Source: JAVSMW01 sp032027005 (lineage in GTDB: Bacteria; Bacillota; Thermincolia; Thermincolales; UBA2595). Taken from it: DNA of 64,000 nucleotides. The notes beneath the pieces were generated by a model, which made no database searches, was not told the DNA's origin, and was given only the letters and a program-made list of their open reading frames with translations. A program made the position numbers and the translations under genes. Of this stretch, positions 7,555-15,549 are shown piece after piece. The stretch lies in NCBI GenBank assembly GCA_032027005.1, contig JAVSMW010000007.1, positions 135,800 through 199,799 on the forward strand. Direction: 5' to 3'. Every line of letters starts with the position of its first letter. The stretch's first letter is position 1.

Positions 7555-10218
7555 TTACTTGTCAACTCTTTCGATGAAGTCGTAGATCAATTCAGCAGCA
7601 TCAAAGGAACCGTCAGCTGAATCGTCGCTATCCTTATCAAAAGCGTCATACAGTTGGATGATATCATCACCACTGAGGTCGTCTACAGTAATAGCCTTGG
7701 TTGTATCTTCAGTGTCATACAGCTTGGTGTTATCGCTGTAGTCAACCCAGAAGGCATTGCCCGCTTCATCAGCATCTGCAGTGGCACCGGCAACAGCAAT
7801 CACTTCAACACGCTTGTTAGTTTTGTCAATAGACTTAACCTTGAAGTTGCTATAGTTACCAGCTCCAACAGTAACGCTCTTAGCAGTTACTTTAGCAGCA
7901 TTAGTGATCTTGTCACTGGCGCTGAGCTTGAACTTAATAACGTCCTTCTTGGCAATTGTATTGTCACCGCTGTCAAACTGTTTGGTCACGGATGCACCGT
8001 CCACTGTCAGGGTCCAGGCTGTTCCGTCAGCATTGGCAGTGAGATTGGTGACCATACCGTACTTGAAGGAGCTGGAGGTAGCAGTGTTCTTGGTGTAGAG
8101 AACGATGTACTTAGCTACGCCGCTGTCCTTAACAATAGCTACTCGGCCATCTGGTACGTTGCCGAGGTTTTCCATAGCAGCCCAAGTGAGGGTATCGATA
8201 TCATCGATCCAGATATATTGACCATCAGGTGTACCATTTACAGTATCACCGAGGTGTGCAATGTTAGTATCAGTTGTTGCGTTGTCGTCATCTTTGTAAG
8301 CTTTTACTTTAAGAAGCTTGGTATTGGCATCAACCTTGTAAGCTACATCGTCAGTTGTGCTAACGATAGTATCTGCAGTCTTGTTAGCTGTAAAGTCAGC
8401 GGTACCACCTAATGGGTTAACAACATCAGCAGCAGCAAAGGTCTTAATGGCGTCAATCTTATTATCTGAGGTCAGAGTAATCTTAACGACATCGCCTCTT
8501 ACAACGTTGTCCGCACCGTTAGTAATTGTAGCACCGCGGTCAGCAGTCTCAACGTTAGCTTTAGTTATCTTGGTTCCGTTCAGCTTGGTATCTTTGTTAA
8601 TTTCATAGTAGGTTTCGGTTCCGTCGAACTTAGCAATATACAGATAGGTTGCTTCAGTTGCGCCACCGGTAGTCCTCTTGATGTCTTTTACGAGAACAGG
8701 AATGTAGCTGGAAGCATCACCCTCGGAAGCGATCATAAATGCAATCTTGCCATCCTTGTTGGTGAAGGCTTTGATGTTTTTACCAAAGTGGGCACTATAG
8801 TCAGAACCATCATCAAATGATGTAGCTCCATAGGTGTCCCCATTATTCGTAGAAATCTTAACAGCGTCATTTGTGGAGATCTCTTTGCCGCTCAGGGTAA
8901 CTTTCTTCCCATCAGTAGCAGCAGCTTCGAGTTTACCTTCAACAACACCGTCGCTTACTACGATGTAGCGGCTATCAGCGGTAGTAATGTAGTCAACTAC
9001 ATTGCCGGCCTTGATGTCAGCCAGGGCGATAGCTTTGCCACCTTTAACGATGGTGTTAACTTTGTCTTTCAGTTCGAGAGAACCTGCTACCTCGAAGGTC
9101 AGCTTCTCGTCAGTGGTGTTAACTTTTTCTACCATAGCGGTAGTGAATGCGGTAGCAATCAGATACTTAACTTTGCCATTGTTCAGAACCAGTTTAACTT
9201 CGTCATTGTTTGCGATACTAGCATTAGTAAGACCTGCACTTACATAGTTCTTGAATACAACAACACCGGCATCTAAAGTATAATTCTTATCAAGTTTGTC
9301 AACATGAATGGTGTCATTGGCATTCGGTGTGAGGCTTCCATCAACGTCAGTCAGAGCAGCATCCAGTTTGTCGGTAATAATATCACTGGCATTAGTCTTA
9401 ACGTTGAAGAAGAATACTTTGTCATCCTTAACCCAAGCTTCAACTTTGAGGCCAAGAACTGAGTTAGCATCAACGTTAGCAGCAACATCCAGAGTGCCAT
9501 CAGCAACAGCAGCATCAGTGTAATCAATGCTTACTTTTTCCTTAACGCCACTGGTGTTAGGTACAGCAGTAATAGTACCTTCCTTCTTAACAGTTACGTT
9601 AAGTTTGTTCTCCATCAGAGTCTTGGTATCTTCTTCGTAACCATCTCTGGTTTCTTTCAGCGGATTGGTATCAAGGGCATTGTCAGCAGCCAGGAATACG
9701 TTGGAACGTACGGCAGCTGCATTGTAGTCGGTTGCAGATACGCCGTCGAGGAGGCCTAATTGAGCGGCTTTACTGATAACGTTGGCAGGCCATGTGCCTT
9801 GGAGTTTCGGAGTGTAACCAAGTACGCCGACCAGCATAGCTGACATTTCAGCATAGGTTACGTTTGCATCGGGCTTGTAGGTGCCATCGGGATAACCCTT
9901 GATGATATTGGCACCAACTGCTAAGTTAATAACACCTGTAGCCCAGTGGCTGGCAGGAACATCTTTGAATTTTGTCGGGCCTTTGGCAGCGTCAATAGCT
10001 GCTTTCATTCCGGACAGCTGTACCATGATTGCAGCAGCTTCTGCCCGGGTAAAGTTCTTGTCATATTGCGGGTCGCCTGACGCGTCGCCATAAGCTACGC
10101 CAACAGCATTCAGTCTACCAAAAGATTCTTCTTTGGTAGCTGCTGATGCAGGTGCAGCCAGGCTGAGTAAGAACATTGCTACGGTTACGAGAGCGATAAA
10201 TCTTTTGATCTTTCTCAT
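7555..10218 (-). CDS. S-layer protein with N-terminal SLH domains
   Basis: An 887-residue secreted protein. A signal peptide covers residues 1-27 (basic start, hydrophobic core, cleavage near APASAA). Three SLH domains follow, roughly 30-75, 80-128 and 135-185; the second has KFKDVPASHWATGVINLAV, GYPDGTYKPDANVT and YAEMSAML. They bind pyruvylated secondary wall polymer. The remaining ~690 residues are rich in Asp, Thr, Ala and Lys and very poor in Cys, as in S-layer array domains. The C-terminus has an acidic EF-hand-like stretch (DKDSDDSADGSFDAAE) that may bind Ca2+. AAGGGGGAT precedes ATG 10218. A consensus promoter, a long leader and an isolated terminator point to strong expression; csaB and wall genes are next door. 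Confidence 0.92.
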   Translation of the reverse strand: MRKIKRFIALVTVAMFLLSLAAPASAATKEESFGRLNAVGVAYGDASGDPQYDKNFTRAEAAAIMVQLSGMKAAIDAAKGPTKFKDVPASHWATGVINLAVGANIIKGYPDGTYKPDANVTYAEMSAMLVGVLGYTPKLQGTWPANVISKAAQLGLLDGVSATDYNAAAVRSNVFLAADNALDTNPLKETRDGYEEDTKTLMENKLNVTVKKEGTITAVPNTSGVKEKVSIDYTDAAVADGTLDVAANVDANSVLGLKVEAWVKDDKVFFFNVKTNASDIITDKLDAALTDVDGSLTPNANDTIHVDKLDKNYTLDAGVVVFKNYVSAGLTNASIANNDEVKLVLNNGKVKYLIATAFTTAMVEKVNTTDEKLTFEVAGSLELKDKVNTIVKGGKAIALADIKAGNVVDYITTADSRYIVVSDGVVEGKLEAAATDGKKVTLSGKEISTNDAVKISTNNGDTYGATSFDDGSDYSAHFGKNIKAFTNKDGKIAFMIASEGDASSYIPVLVKDIKRTTGGATEATYLYIAKFDGTETYYEINKDTKLNGTKITKANVETADRGATITNGADNVVRGDVVKITLTSDNKIDAIKTFAAADVVNPLGGTADFTANKTADTIVSTTDDVAYKVDANTKLLKVKAYKDDDNATTDTNIAHLGDTVNGTPDGQYIWIDDIDTLTWAAMENLGNVPDGRVAIVKDSGVAKYIVLYTKNTATSSSFKYGMVTNLTANADGTAWTLTVDGASVTKQFDSGDNTIAKKDVIKFKLSASDKITNAAKVTAKSVTVGAGNYSNFKVKSIDKTNKRVEVIAVAGATADADEAGNAFWVDYSDNTKLYDTEDTTKAITVDDLSGDDIIQLYDAFDKDSDDSADGSFDAAELIYDFIERVDK

Positions 10219-10542
10219 TCTTCTAAAATCCCCCTTTTGTTTTTTTAAATCTTTTAATAGAACCCAAAACCATATAAAGCTATTTCGGGCAACACCCCCT
10301 TCAAGTGATCTTATGATGAACCATAATACTAAAGGCTTAAAATACCTTTAGAAATTGCAAACAACATAATTTGGCATAATTTAGCTAATTTCTACACTCT
10401 GGATATGTTTTCCTGCAGATTGTGGAAATCTTTTTGTTTATAACCGGTATTTGCCTTGGGATTAATTAGATCGGATGTATGTAGCTTACTACTGTGGCGC
10501 GGCTTTGCCTCAAAAGGATTATTATGCCACAATACTGAATTT
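10219..10542 (-). promoter_or_regulatory. Long 5' leader of the S-layer mRNA
   Basis: About 315 bases separate the predicted S-layer promoter from its start codon, with no gene inside. The leader contains a small hairpin (CTAAAGG at 10329-10335 pairing with CCTTTAG at 10345-10351) and a repeated GCATAATTT motif (near 10373-10382 on the plus strand). Long stable leaders are known for S-layer mRNAs; a role in mRNA stability here is inference. Confidence 0.5.
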
Positions 10543-10572
10543 ATTATACCTAATATCCGACTCACTAGTCAA
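10543..10572 (-). promoter_or_regulatory. SigA-type promoter of the S-layer gene
   Basis: Minus-strand -35 TTGACT at 10567-10572 and perfect -10 TATAAT at 10543-10548, spaced 18 bases. It is the best SigA match in this neighbourhood and points at the S-layer gene. The 250 bases further upstream (10600-10850) are A+T-rich and show no gene. Confidence 0.8.
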
Positions 10573-10854
10573 CAGCTTTCGGACAACCACATTTAGGAAA
10601 ATTCTCAGTTGAACCATTCATATTCATAGTTATTCGGGAGGCCATTTTGGTTTAATGGGGTAGGAATCAAATTTTTTTCCTGCAAACACATTTTTTTGTT
10701 AAATTGGCATGGGAATGCTTATATGCCAAGGCTTCTTGGATCTCATATAATATTTACGTCTGACTTCTTGAAACGTTACACTATAAAAGATGTCAATTTT
10801 TTCCCAATGTTCTATTAATATGATTTTGCCTTCTATTTAGTACCACAAAATAAA

Positions 10855-10879
10855 AATAGCCGCTTCACCAACGGCTATT
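10855..10879 (-). terminator. Terminator at the end of the csaB operon
   Basis: Stem AATAGCCG / CGGCTATT with a T-rich tail (TTTATTTT) on the minus strand. The stem begins inside the csaB stop codon. It ends the LCP-csaB transcription unit before the S-layer promoter. Confidence 0.85.
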
Positions 10880-11984
10880 GTTTCCTTCTATATAATAGTT
10901 CAACTGCCAATTCAGCATTACGCAAAGCCTGCCGGCCCAACTCCGTTCTCTTCTCATGCAGCTTTTGCTTAATGGCCGCCTTATCTGCAAGAATCTCATC
11001 AATTTCCCGGACCAGGGTTTCCTGATTTATTTCCGCCAAGTCCCTGAGTACCGGCTGCTCTACCATATCCATAAATTCCGAGACCTTGGGGTCATAGGAA
11101 AGCCCCAGCATGGGCACTTCACAGGCTGCCGCAATGATGAGGGCGTGCAGTCTCATCCCGATGACCAGGTCCAGGGAACTGATCAGCCTAGCCAGGTTTC
11201 GGAACCCCAAGCTTTCTTCAATAATCACAGGCGAACCTTTCATTCGCCGGGCTGCCGTTCTAGCCGGAGGCAAGTCAGCCGGATAATGCATAGGAATAAA
11301 GACTACTTCCCACCCTTGCTCCATCATGTAATCTGCCATTCCGGTCAGAGCATCCAGGCAGGAATCCAATCCCGGCCATTCTCTGATAAACATGCCTACT
11401 GCCGGTCTGCCAGGCTGAATTTGGATCGGTGTTCCAGCGCATGAGTCAGTGCTTCCTGCAATCTGCTGCAGGTCCAATCCAAAAACCGGGTCAGCCGTAA
11501 GCTCAATCACAGGGCGTCTGATTTCCATTTGCCGTAATAATTCAACAGAGGCAGCATCCCTTAGGGTAATAATCTCTACTTTGTCTGCCAGCAGTTTGAT
11601 CAGCAGCTTCCCCAAAGAGCCGTTAACAGGCCCAATCCCCTGGGCGTAAAACATAACAGGCTTCCCCAGCATCTTGGCTATAGCTACTATACTCAGGTAA
11701 TATGGGATAGTCAGCGATCCGGTAACGTCCTGCAGCAGGCTCCCGCCACCGCTGATTAGTAAATCTGCCCGTCTAAGAGCAGAAAATACGGCACCTACAC
11801 TGAGCCTGCTGACACTCTCCACACCATAACGTGTGGCAGTCTGCTCAGGAGTGGCAGACAGGACAATAATCTTCAGATCGGCTGCCTCTGTCTTTAACGC
11901 ACTGACAATGGCGGCCAACAGGGCTTCATCACCGATGTTTGCGAAGCCGTAGTAACCGGATATAACTACAGTTTTCATTAACAT
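10875..11984 (-). CDS. csaB: Polysaccharide pyruvyl transferase CsaB
   Basis: Adds a pyruvate ketal to the secondary cell-wall polymer, the modification that SLH domains recognise. The 369-residue protein begins VVISGYYGFANIGDEALL, the hallmark N-terminus of CsaB (polysaccharide pyruvyl transferase family), and has GGSLLQDVTG, FYAQGIGPV, and GMRLHALIIAAACEVPMLGLSYDPKV near the C-terminus. It starts at ATG 11984 (or ATG 11978) and overlaps the stop of the LCP gene (TAATG). Location between an S-layer gene and SLH proteins fits its role. Acts in the cytoplasm on the lipid-linked polymer precursor. Confidence 0.94.
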   Translation of the reverse strand: MLMKTVVISGYYGFANIGDEALLAAIVSALKTEAADLKIIVLSATPEQTATRYGVESVSRLSVGAVFSALRRADLLISGGGSLLQDVTGSLTIPYYLSIVAIAKMLGKPVMFYAQGIGPVNGSLGKLLIKLLADKVEIITLRDAASVELLRQMEIRRPVIELTADPVFGLDLQQIAGSTDSCAGTPIQIQPGRPAVGMFIREWPGLDSCLDALTGMADYMMEQGWEVVFIPMHYPADLPPARTAARRMKGSPVIIEESLGFRNLARLISSLDLVIGMRLHALIIAAACEVPMLGLSYDPKVSEFMDMVEQPVLRDLAEINQETLVREIDEILADKAAIKQKLHEKRTELGRQALRNAELAVELLYRRKQ

Positions 11985-13012
11985 TATTCCCTTTCCTGAG
12001 GAACTCCCGCTTCCCCGCCGGGCAGATCCGCCTGGGCGGCTTGACCATTTAAAATGCCATCAATTAAAGCCTGCAGTTTTACTTCGTCTACTACAAAGTA
12101 ACTGCCGCCGCCAATATAATCCGGTTTTCCCGGTATATTAAAGAATCTGATTTTTTGCGAATTAATATTCTTAAATTCCCCGATTAAAACTAATAAATCT
12201 TGTAACGACATATCAGTGTTCACATTACTGTAAAGTTCTGCAGAGATTTTGGGCAATTTTAAAATAGTCGCAGGCTGCAGAACTTGATCCGCTAACACCG
12301 TTAAAAATTTATGCTGGCGTTCAATGCGGGGAATGTCACCCTTGCCGTCACTCCGAAACCGCACATACCCAAGGGCATCATGCCCGTCTAAATGCTGCTG
12401 ACCAGGCTTTAAATCAATATCCTCCGCTGGATAATACATCCGTTTTTCAACATCCAGGTCAACTCCGCCGATAATATCAATAATATTTTCAAAGCCCTGG
12501 AAATTTGTTTCTACATAATTATGTACAGGAACTCCCAAAAGCTGTTCAACAGTTTTCCCGGTAAGCTCGGCCCCACCATTGGCATGGGCATGATTTATTT
12601 TTGTCCGGTGGGCCAGACCCTCAATTTTGACCCTGGTGTCCCTGGGTATGGAGATGATGTCAGCAGACATTTCTCTGAGATTTAACATGGCCAGCATGAG
12701 AGTATCGGAACGGGCAGGCTCATTTTTTCTCTGGTCCACTCCAAGCACCAGGATGTTCAGGCGGTTGGGCCGGTTTTGGGTTAAATTATCTGAGTCCATA
12801 GCTTTAATGCGGTCATCAAAATATTTATCCGCTAAATATGCCCATACCCCATCCGCATAGGCAAAAACAGCAAAAGTAAGTGAAGCCAGAATGGCCAACA
12901 GCCAAAAGGTGGTCCAAAAAACTCTGCCTTTTCTGGTCCTTTTTATTTTTAAGCGTTGGACTCTGGTCATTTCTTCATAAGATTCTTGGTCAAATCTTCT
13001 AAAGTTAGGCAT
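11984..13012 (-). CDS. LytR-CpsA-Psr (LCP) family wall-polymer ligase
   Basis: LCP phosphotransferases attach undecaprenyl-linked wall polymers to peptidoglycan outside the membrane. One membrane helix lies near residues 32-52 after a basic cytoplasmic tail. The LCP domain shows RPNRLNILVLGVDQR, ARSDTLMLAMLNL, IISIPRDTRVKIEG, KINHAHANGG, NYVETNFQGFENIIDIIGGVDL and the Arg-rich YVRFRSDGKGDIPRIERQHKFL, so the catalytic Asp and Arg residues are present. I prefer ATG 13012 because GAGG is 6 bases upstream; ATG 13015 and GTG 13024 are alternatives. Translation is coupled to csaB and to the SLH gene. A likely substrate is the pyruvylated polymer (inference). Confidence 0.92.
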   Translation of the reverse strand: MPNFRRFDQESYEEMTRVQRLKIKRTRKGRVFWTTFWLLAILASLTFAVFAYADGVWAYLADKYFDDRIKAMDSDNLTQNRPNRLNILVLGVDQRKNEPARSDTLMLAMLNLREMSADIISIPRDTRVKIEGLAHRTKINHAHANGGAELTGKTVEQLLGVPVHNYVETNFQGFENIIDIIGGVDLDVEKRMYYPAEDIDLKPGQQHLDGHDALGYVRFRSDGKGDIPRIERQHKFLTVLADQVLQPATILKLPKISAELYSNVNTDMSLQDLLVLIGEFKNINSQKIRFFNIPGKPDYIGGGSYFVVDEVKLQALIDGILNGQAAQADLPGGEAGVPQERE

Positions 13013-13023
13013 CATGCACCTCA

Positions 13024-13767
13024 CTAATTACGGCGCGCGGGGTCCATGGCCTTGGCCAGCAGCACCGCAACTTCAGCTCTTCTGACCAAAAGAGCCGGAC
13101 GGAAGGTTTTGTCTTCATAGCCTTTTGAAATATAATTATCAGCCAGTTTTTGGATCACATCATAGGCCCAGTACGTCTGGGGCACATCTGAGAATTCCGC
13201 GGTTTCGCCGGTGCGTGGAAGTGCATAGGCCTTGGCCAGCATGGCCGCAACCTGTCCCCTGGTCACATAATCATTAGGCTTGAAATACCCTCCCGGAAAG
13301 CCGGAGATAATCCCGGCCTTTTGGGCCGCAGTAATATATTTATAAGCCCAGTGGGATTCCGGAACATCCTTGAACTCGCTTTTTTCATCAGTAACAGGGA
13401 GATTTAGAGCCTTGACCAGCATTACCGCCAGCTCAGAGCGGCGGGCCGGGTTATCGGTGCCGAACTTTCCGTCCCCCAATCCAGACACTATTTGTTTACT
13501 AACCATATAGCTCACATCTTTATAGGCCCAGTGCGTTGAAGGCAAATCTTTAAACGCAGGCTGCAGAGCGGCTTTTAATTGCGCCACCTCAGCCTGGAGT
13601 GCGGCAATTTGTTCATTTAAGGGCTGAAATACTTTATCTGCATAGCTTTTGGTGATCACGGGATTATTCTCGCTGCCCGGCAAATCACCGGCTGCCGTAA
13701 CCGCCTGAGAAAGCATAAATCCCACAAGCAGAGGAGCTGTAATCAGGATTAATCTTTTTTTCCACAT
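13024..13767 (-). CDS. Secreted protein with coiled coil and three SLH domains
   Basis: A 247-residue wall-anchored protein. Signal peptide at 1-25 (ending QAVTAAG), a short PGSENNPVITKSYADK motif at about 30-45, a coiled coil at about 46-70 (LNEQIAALQAEVAQLKAAL), then three SLH repeats (about 72-125, 128-185, 190-245) with FKDLPSTHWAYKDV, FKDVPESHWAYKYI and FSDVPQTYWAYDVI. GGTGG precedes ATG 13767. It overlaps the LCP gene start, so SLH protein, LCP and csaB are probably co-transcribed. Nothing beyond the anchors suggests an enzyme; a structural or spacer role at the wall is likely. Confidence 0.92.
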   Translation of the reverse strand: MWKKRLILITAPLLVGFMLSQAVTAAGDLPGSENNPVITKSYADKVFQPLNEQIAALQAEVAQLKAALQPAFKDLPSTHWAYKDVSYMVSKQIVSGLGDGKFGTDNPARRSELAVMLVKALNLPVTDEKSEFKDVPESHWAYKYITAAQKAGIISGFPGGYFKPNDYVTRGQVAAMLAKAYALPRTGETAEFSDVPQTYWAYDVIQKLADNYISKGYEDKTFRPALLVRRAEVAVLLAKAMDPARRN

Positions 13768-13782
13768 GATAATATAACCACC

Positions 13783-14016
13783 TTAATTAGCCTTAAGTTT
13801 TTCAATATCTGCTTTCATTTTTTCAATATCAGTCTTCAGGAGATCTATTTGGCCCTGCAGTTTGGCAGCTTCACTATAAACATAACTCTTGGTCACCAAT
13901 GGGTCAGTCTGGGTTCCGGGACTTCCGGAATCAGCACTAACAGCCTGTCCCAGAGTAAAACCAAGTAATGTCAAAATCATTACGGCCCCCAGTAACATCA
14001 ACTTTTTCTTCGACAT
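13783..14016 (-). CDS. Small secreted coiled-coil protein
   Basis: A 77-residue protein with a signal peptide (MSKKKLMLLGAVMILTLLGF...AVSA), the motif PGTQTDPLVTKSYVYSEA, and a C-terminal coiled coil (LQGQIDLLKTDIEKMKAD). The motif and coiled coil match the N-terminal part of the adjacent SLH protein, but no SLH domain follows. GGGGGAAGG lies just before ATG 14016; a longer frame from TTG 14088 lacks a convincing ribosome site. It precedes the SLH gene by 15 bases and is probably co-expressed. Function unknown. Confidence 0.75.
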   Translation of the reverse strand: MSKKKLMLLGAVMILTLLGFTLGQAVSADSGSPGTQTDPLVTKSYVYSEAAKLQGQIDLLKTDIEKMKADIEKLKAN

Positions 14017-14080
14017 AAACCTTCCCCCTTGTTTGCTAGTATATTTAAAGTTCGTCCAAATCCTCTTATTCCCTTTTTTC

Positions 14081-14093
14081 TTCGACAAAAATT
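14081..14093 (-). promoter_or_regulatory. Possible Spo0A (0A) box
   Basis: The minus strand reads TTTTGTCGAAGAA, one mismatch from the 0A-box consensus TTTTGTCGAAAAA, about 65 bases before the small coiled-coil gene. No clear SigA promoter was found beside it. A single site of this length may occur by chance. Confidence 0.3.
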
Positions 14094-14126
14094 AAAAAGG
14101 CCTGAAACCTTACTGTTCAGACCCTT
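14090..14126 (-). terminator. Terminator after the LCP-like gene
   Basis: Minus-strand hairpin AAGG-GT-CTGAA / TTCAG-G-CCTT with one small bulge, followed by TTTTTAATTTTT. It lies 20 bases after the stop of the degenerate LCP-like gene. Confidence 0.75.
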
Positions 14127-14142
14127 CTAAAAATTAGCTAAT

Positions 14143-15102
14143 TTAATTGGTTATTTCATAGATGATATTCTTCCAGGTTTGTTCAGATACAAGCACAAAT
14201 TTGGAGCTTTCAGTTAAATACTCGTATCCGGGCAGGGCAGTTTTCTGCATGTTACTCAAGTCCATCTGCCTGCTGAGATTAAACATTTTAATCATTTCTT
14301 CTGCTGATAAATTGGTCTTAACTTCATGGGTAAAAATCCAAAGCAGTCTGGGCACTTCTGCCAGCATTTGCGGGCGAAGAATGCGCGAGGCCACTGCCCT
14401 CACAACATCCCGGTCATCCTTACGAATGCCTGACGCTGTCTGCTCGAAGGCATCCAGCATGGTGATTTCGTCCCCGTTTACCGTTAACTCCCCAACTATC
14501 TCACTTAACTGCTGCAGTGCCGCCTGATTAACATGCACATAACTAGGAATACTCATTTCGAGCTTCTCTTCAAGCAAAGCTTTTATACCATCCCGGCCCT
14601 GCTCCCGATAAATGTCCTGGACAGTAATCCATTTTTCCTGGGAGGCCGGGTATTCTCCGGCATTCACCACAGTGCTCAAAGGAATGACCACAATTGCTGC
14701 CTGTCTGGTGGCAAGGTTAAAGCTGGTAATTGAAATGACTTTTAACTGGTCAGCATCTGACCACACATACAGCACATTAATACTATCTAAGCCCCGGTTT
14801 AAGGAGGTTCTGGCACTCTCCAGAGAATATACCGGCAGTACTTTGGGGCTCTTCATTTCCTGCTGTACTGCAGTTTTAATTTGATAGCTTTCCGCTTGGG
14901 CAGGAATGTACCAGTTCTCCTGGGCGGTCTTTAGCCAATGACCTGGTAATGGTGGAACATTGTCGATCCGGGCAATAGTTGGCTGCTTTGACGGCACCCT
15001 GATTAAATTAAACTGAAAAAAAACAGCTGCCAAAACAGCCAGCAATGCTGCACAAAAAATGCCTGATACGACCAGCTGAGTCTTGGAACTTTGCCTTTTC
15101 AC
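14143..15102 (-). CDS. Degenerate LCP-like membrane-anchored protein
   Basis: A 319-residue protein with one N-terminal membrane helix (about residues 10-33) and a diverged LCP fold: VISITSFNLATRQAAIVVIPL aligns in two parts with the LCP strand-turn before the active site, and YVHVNQAALQQLSEIVGELTV aligns with the FxGFxxLVDxLGGV region. The hallmark IPRDTR is replaced by IPLST, so the catalytic Arg and Asp are lost here. I chose GTG 15102, which has AAAGGGGGAT 7 bases upstream; the frame can be extended to TTG 15126, but that codon is upstream of the ribosome site. Probably a non-catalytic or altered LCP relative acting at the cell surface. Confidence 0.65.
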   Translation of the reverse strand: MKRQSSKTQLVVSGIFCAALLAVLAAVFFQFNLIRVPSKQPTIARIDNVPPLPGHWLKTAQENWYIPAQAESYQIKTAVQQEMKSPKVLPVYSLESARTSLNRGLDSINVLYVWSDADQLKVISITSFNLATRQAAIVVIPLSTVVNAGEYPASQEKWITVQDIYREQGRDGIKALLEEKLEMSIPSYVHVNQAALQQLSEIVGELTVNGDEITMLDAFEQTASGIRKDDRDVVRAVASRILRPQMLAEVPRLLWIFTHEVKTNLSAEEMIKMFNLSRQMDLSNMQKTALPGYEYLTESSKFVLVSEQTWKNIIYEITN

Positions 15103-15193
15103 AAAAATTATCCCCCTTTTGGCCAAACAATAATATTATGGACCGCAGGAGGAAAATTATTCAAGGCTGTTGAAAAACCCCAGTTGAACTAAG

Positions 15194-15532
15194 CTACTTA
15201 GTTTTCAACTGCTTATATATCATATCAGCCAGTCCGAAGCTGCCTGTTTCGGCAGCCTTAATGCTTACTTCCTGGTCGAGCAGGCCCTGAAAAATATCAT
15301 TAGCCAGGCCGCCATCCAAAAGTCCGCCTTTATCTATAGTTTCGCGCATCTGAGAATACATTTGGTAAATAAATAAAGCCTCAAATTGCTTGGCAGCCTC
15401 TTTCAACTGCTTATCTTCCTTAGAAACAACTGCTTGATCAAGGATTTGCTTAAACCCCTGATCGGGAGAATTAATACTGTTCTCCCTAGCGGGCTGTACA
15501 ATCGTTGGTGGTTTTAAACTGTCAATCCGCAT
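15194..15532 (-). CDS. Flagellar rod-binding protein (FlgJ N-terminal domain type)
   Basis: A 112-residue protein matching the rod-binding domain of FlgJ: KEAAKQFEALFIYQMYSQMR, then GGLLDGGLANDIFQGLLDQE and a C-terminal helix. It has no glucosaminidase domain, the usual arrangement in Firmicutes. It lies 17 bases after the flhP stop and probably ends the mbl-flhO-flhP operon. Expected to assist rod assembly in the cell envelope. Confidence 0.88.
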   Translation of the reverse strand: MRIDSLKPPTIVQPARENSINSPDQGFKQILDQAVVSKEDKQLKEAAKQFEALFIYQMYSQMRETIDKGGLLDGGLANDIFQGLLDQEVSIKAAETGSFGLADMIYKQLKTK

Positions 15533-15549
15533 TTATTCACCGGCTTTCC

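Noticed and set aside
7654..8412. Open frame of 252 codons on the plus strand within the S-layer gene
   Set aside because: It is antisense to a well-supported signal-peptide/SLH protein, lacks a ribosome site, and its protein has no recognisable fold.
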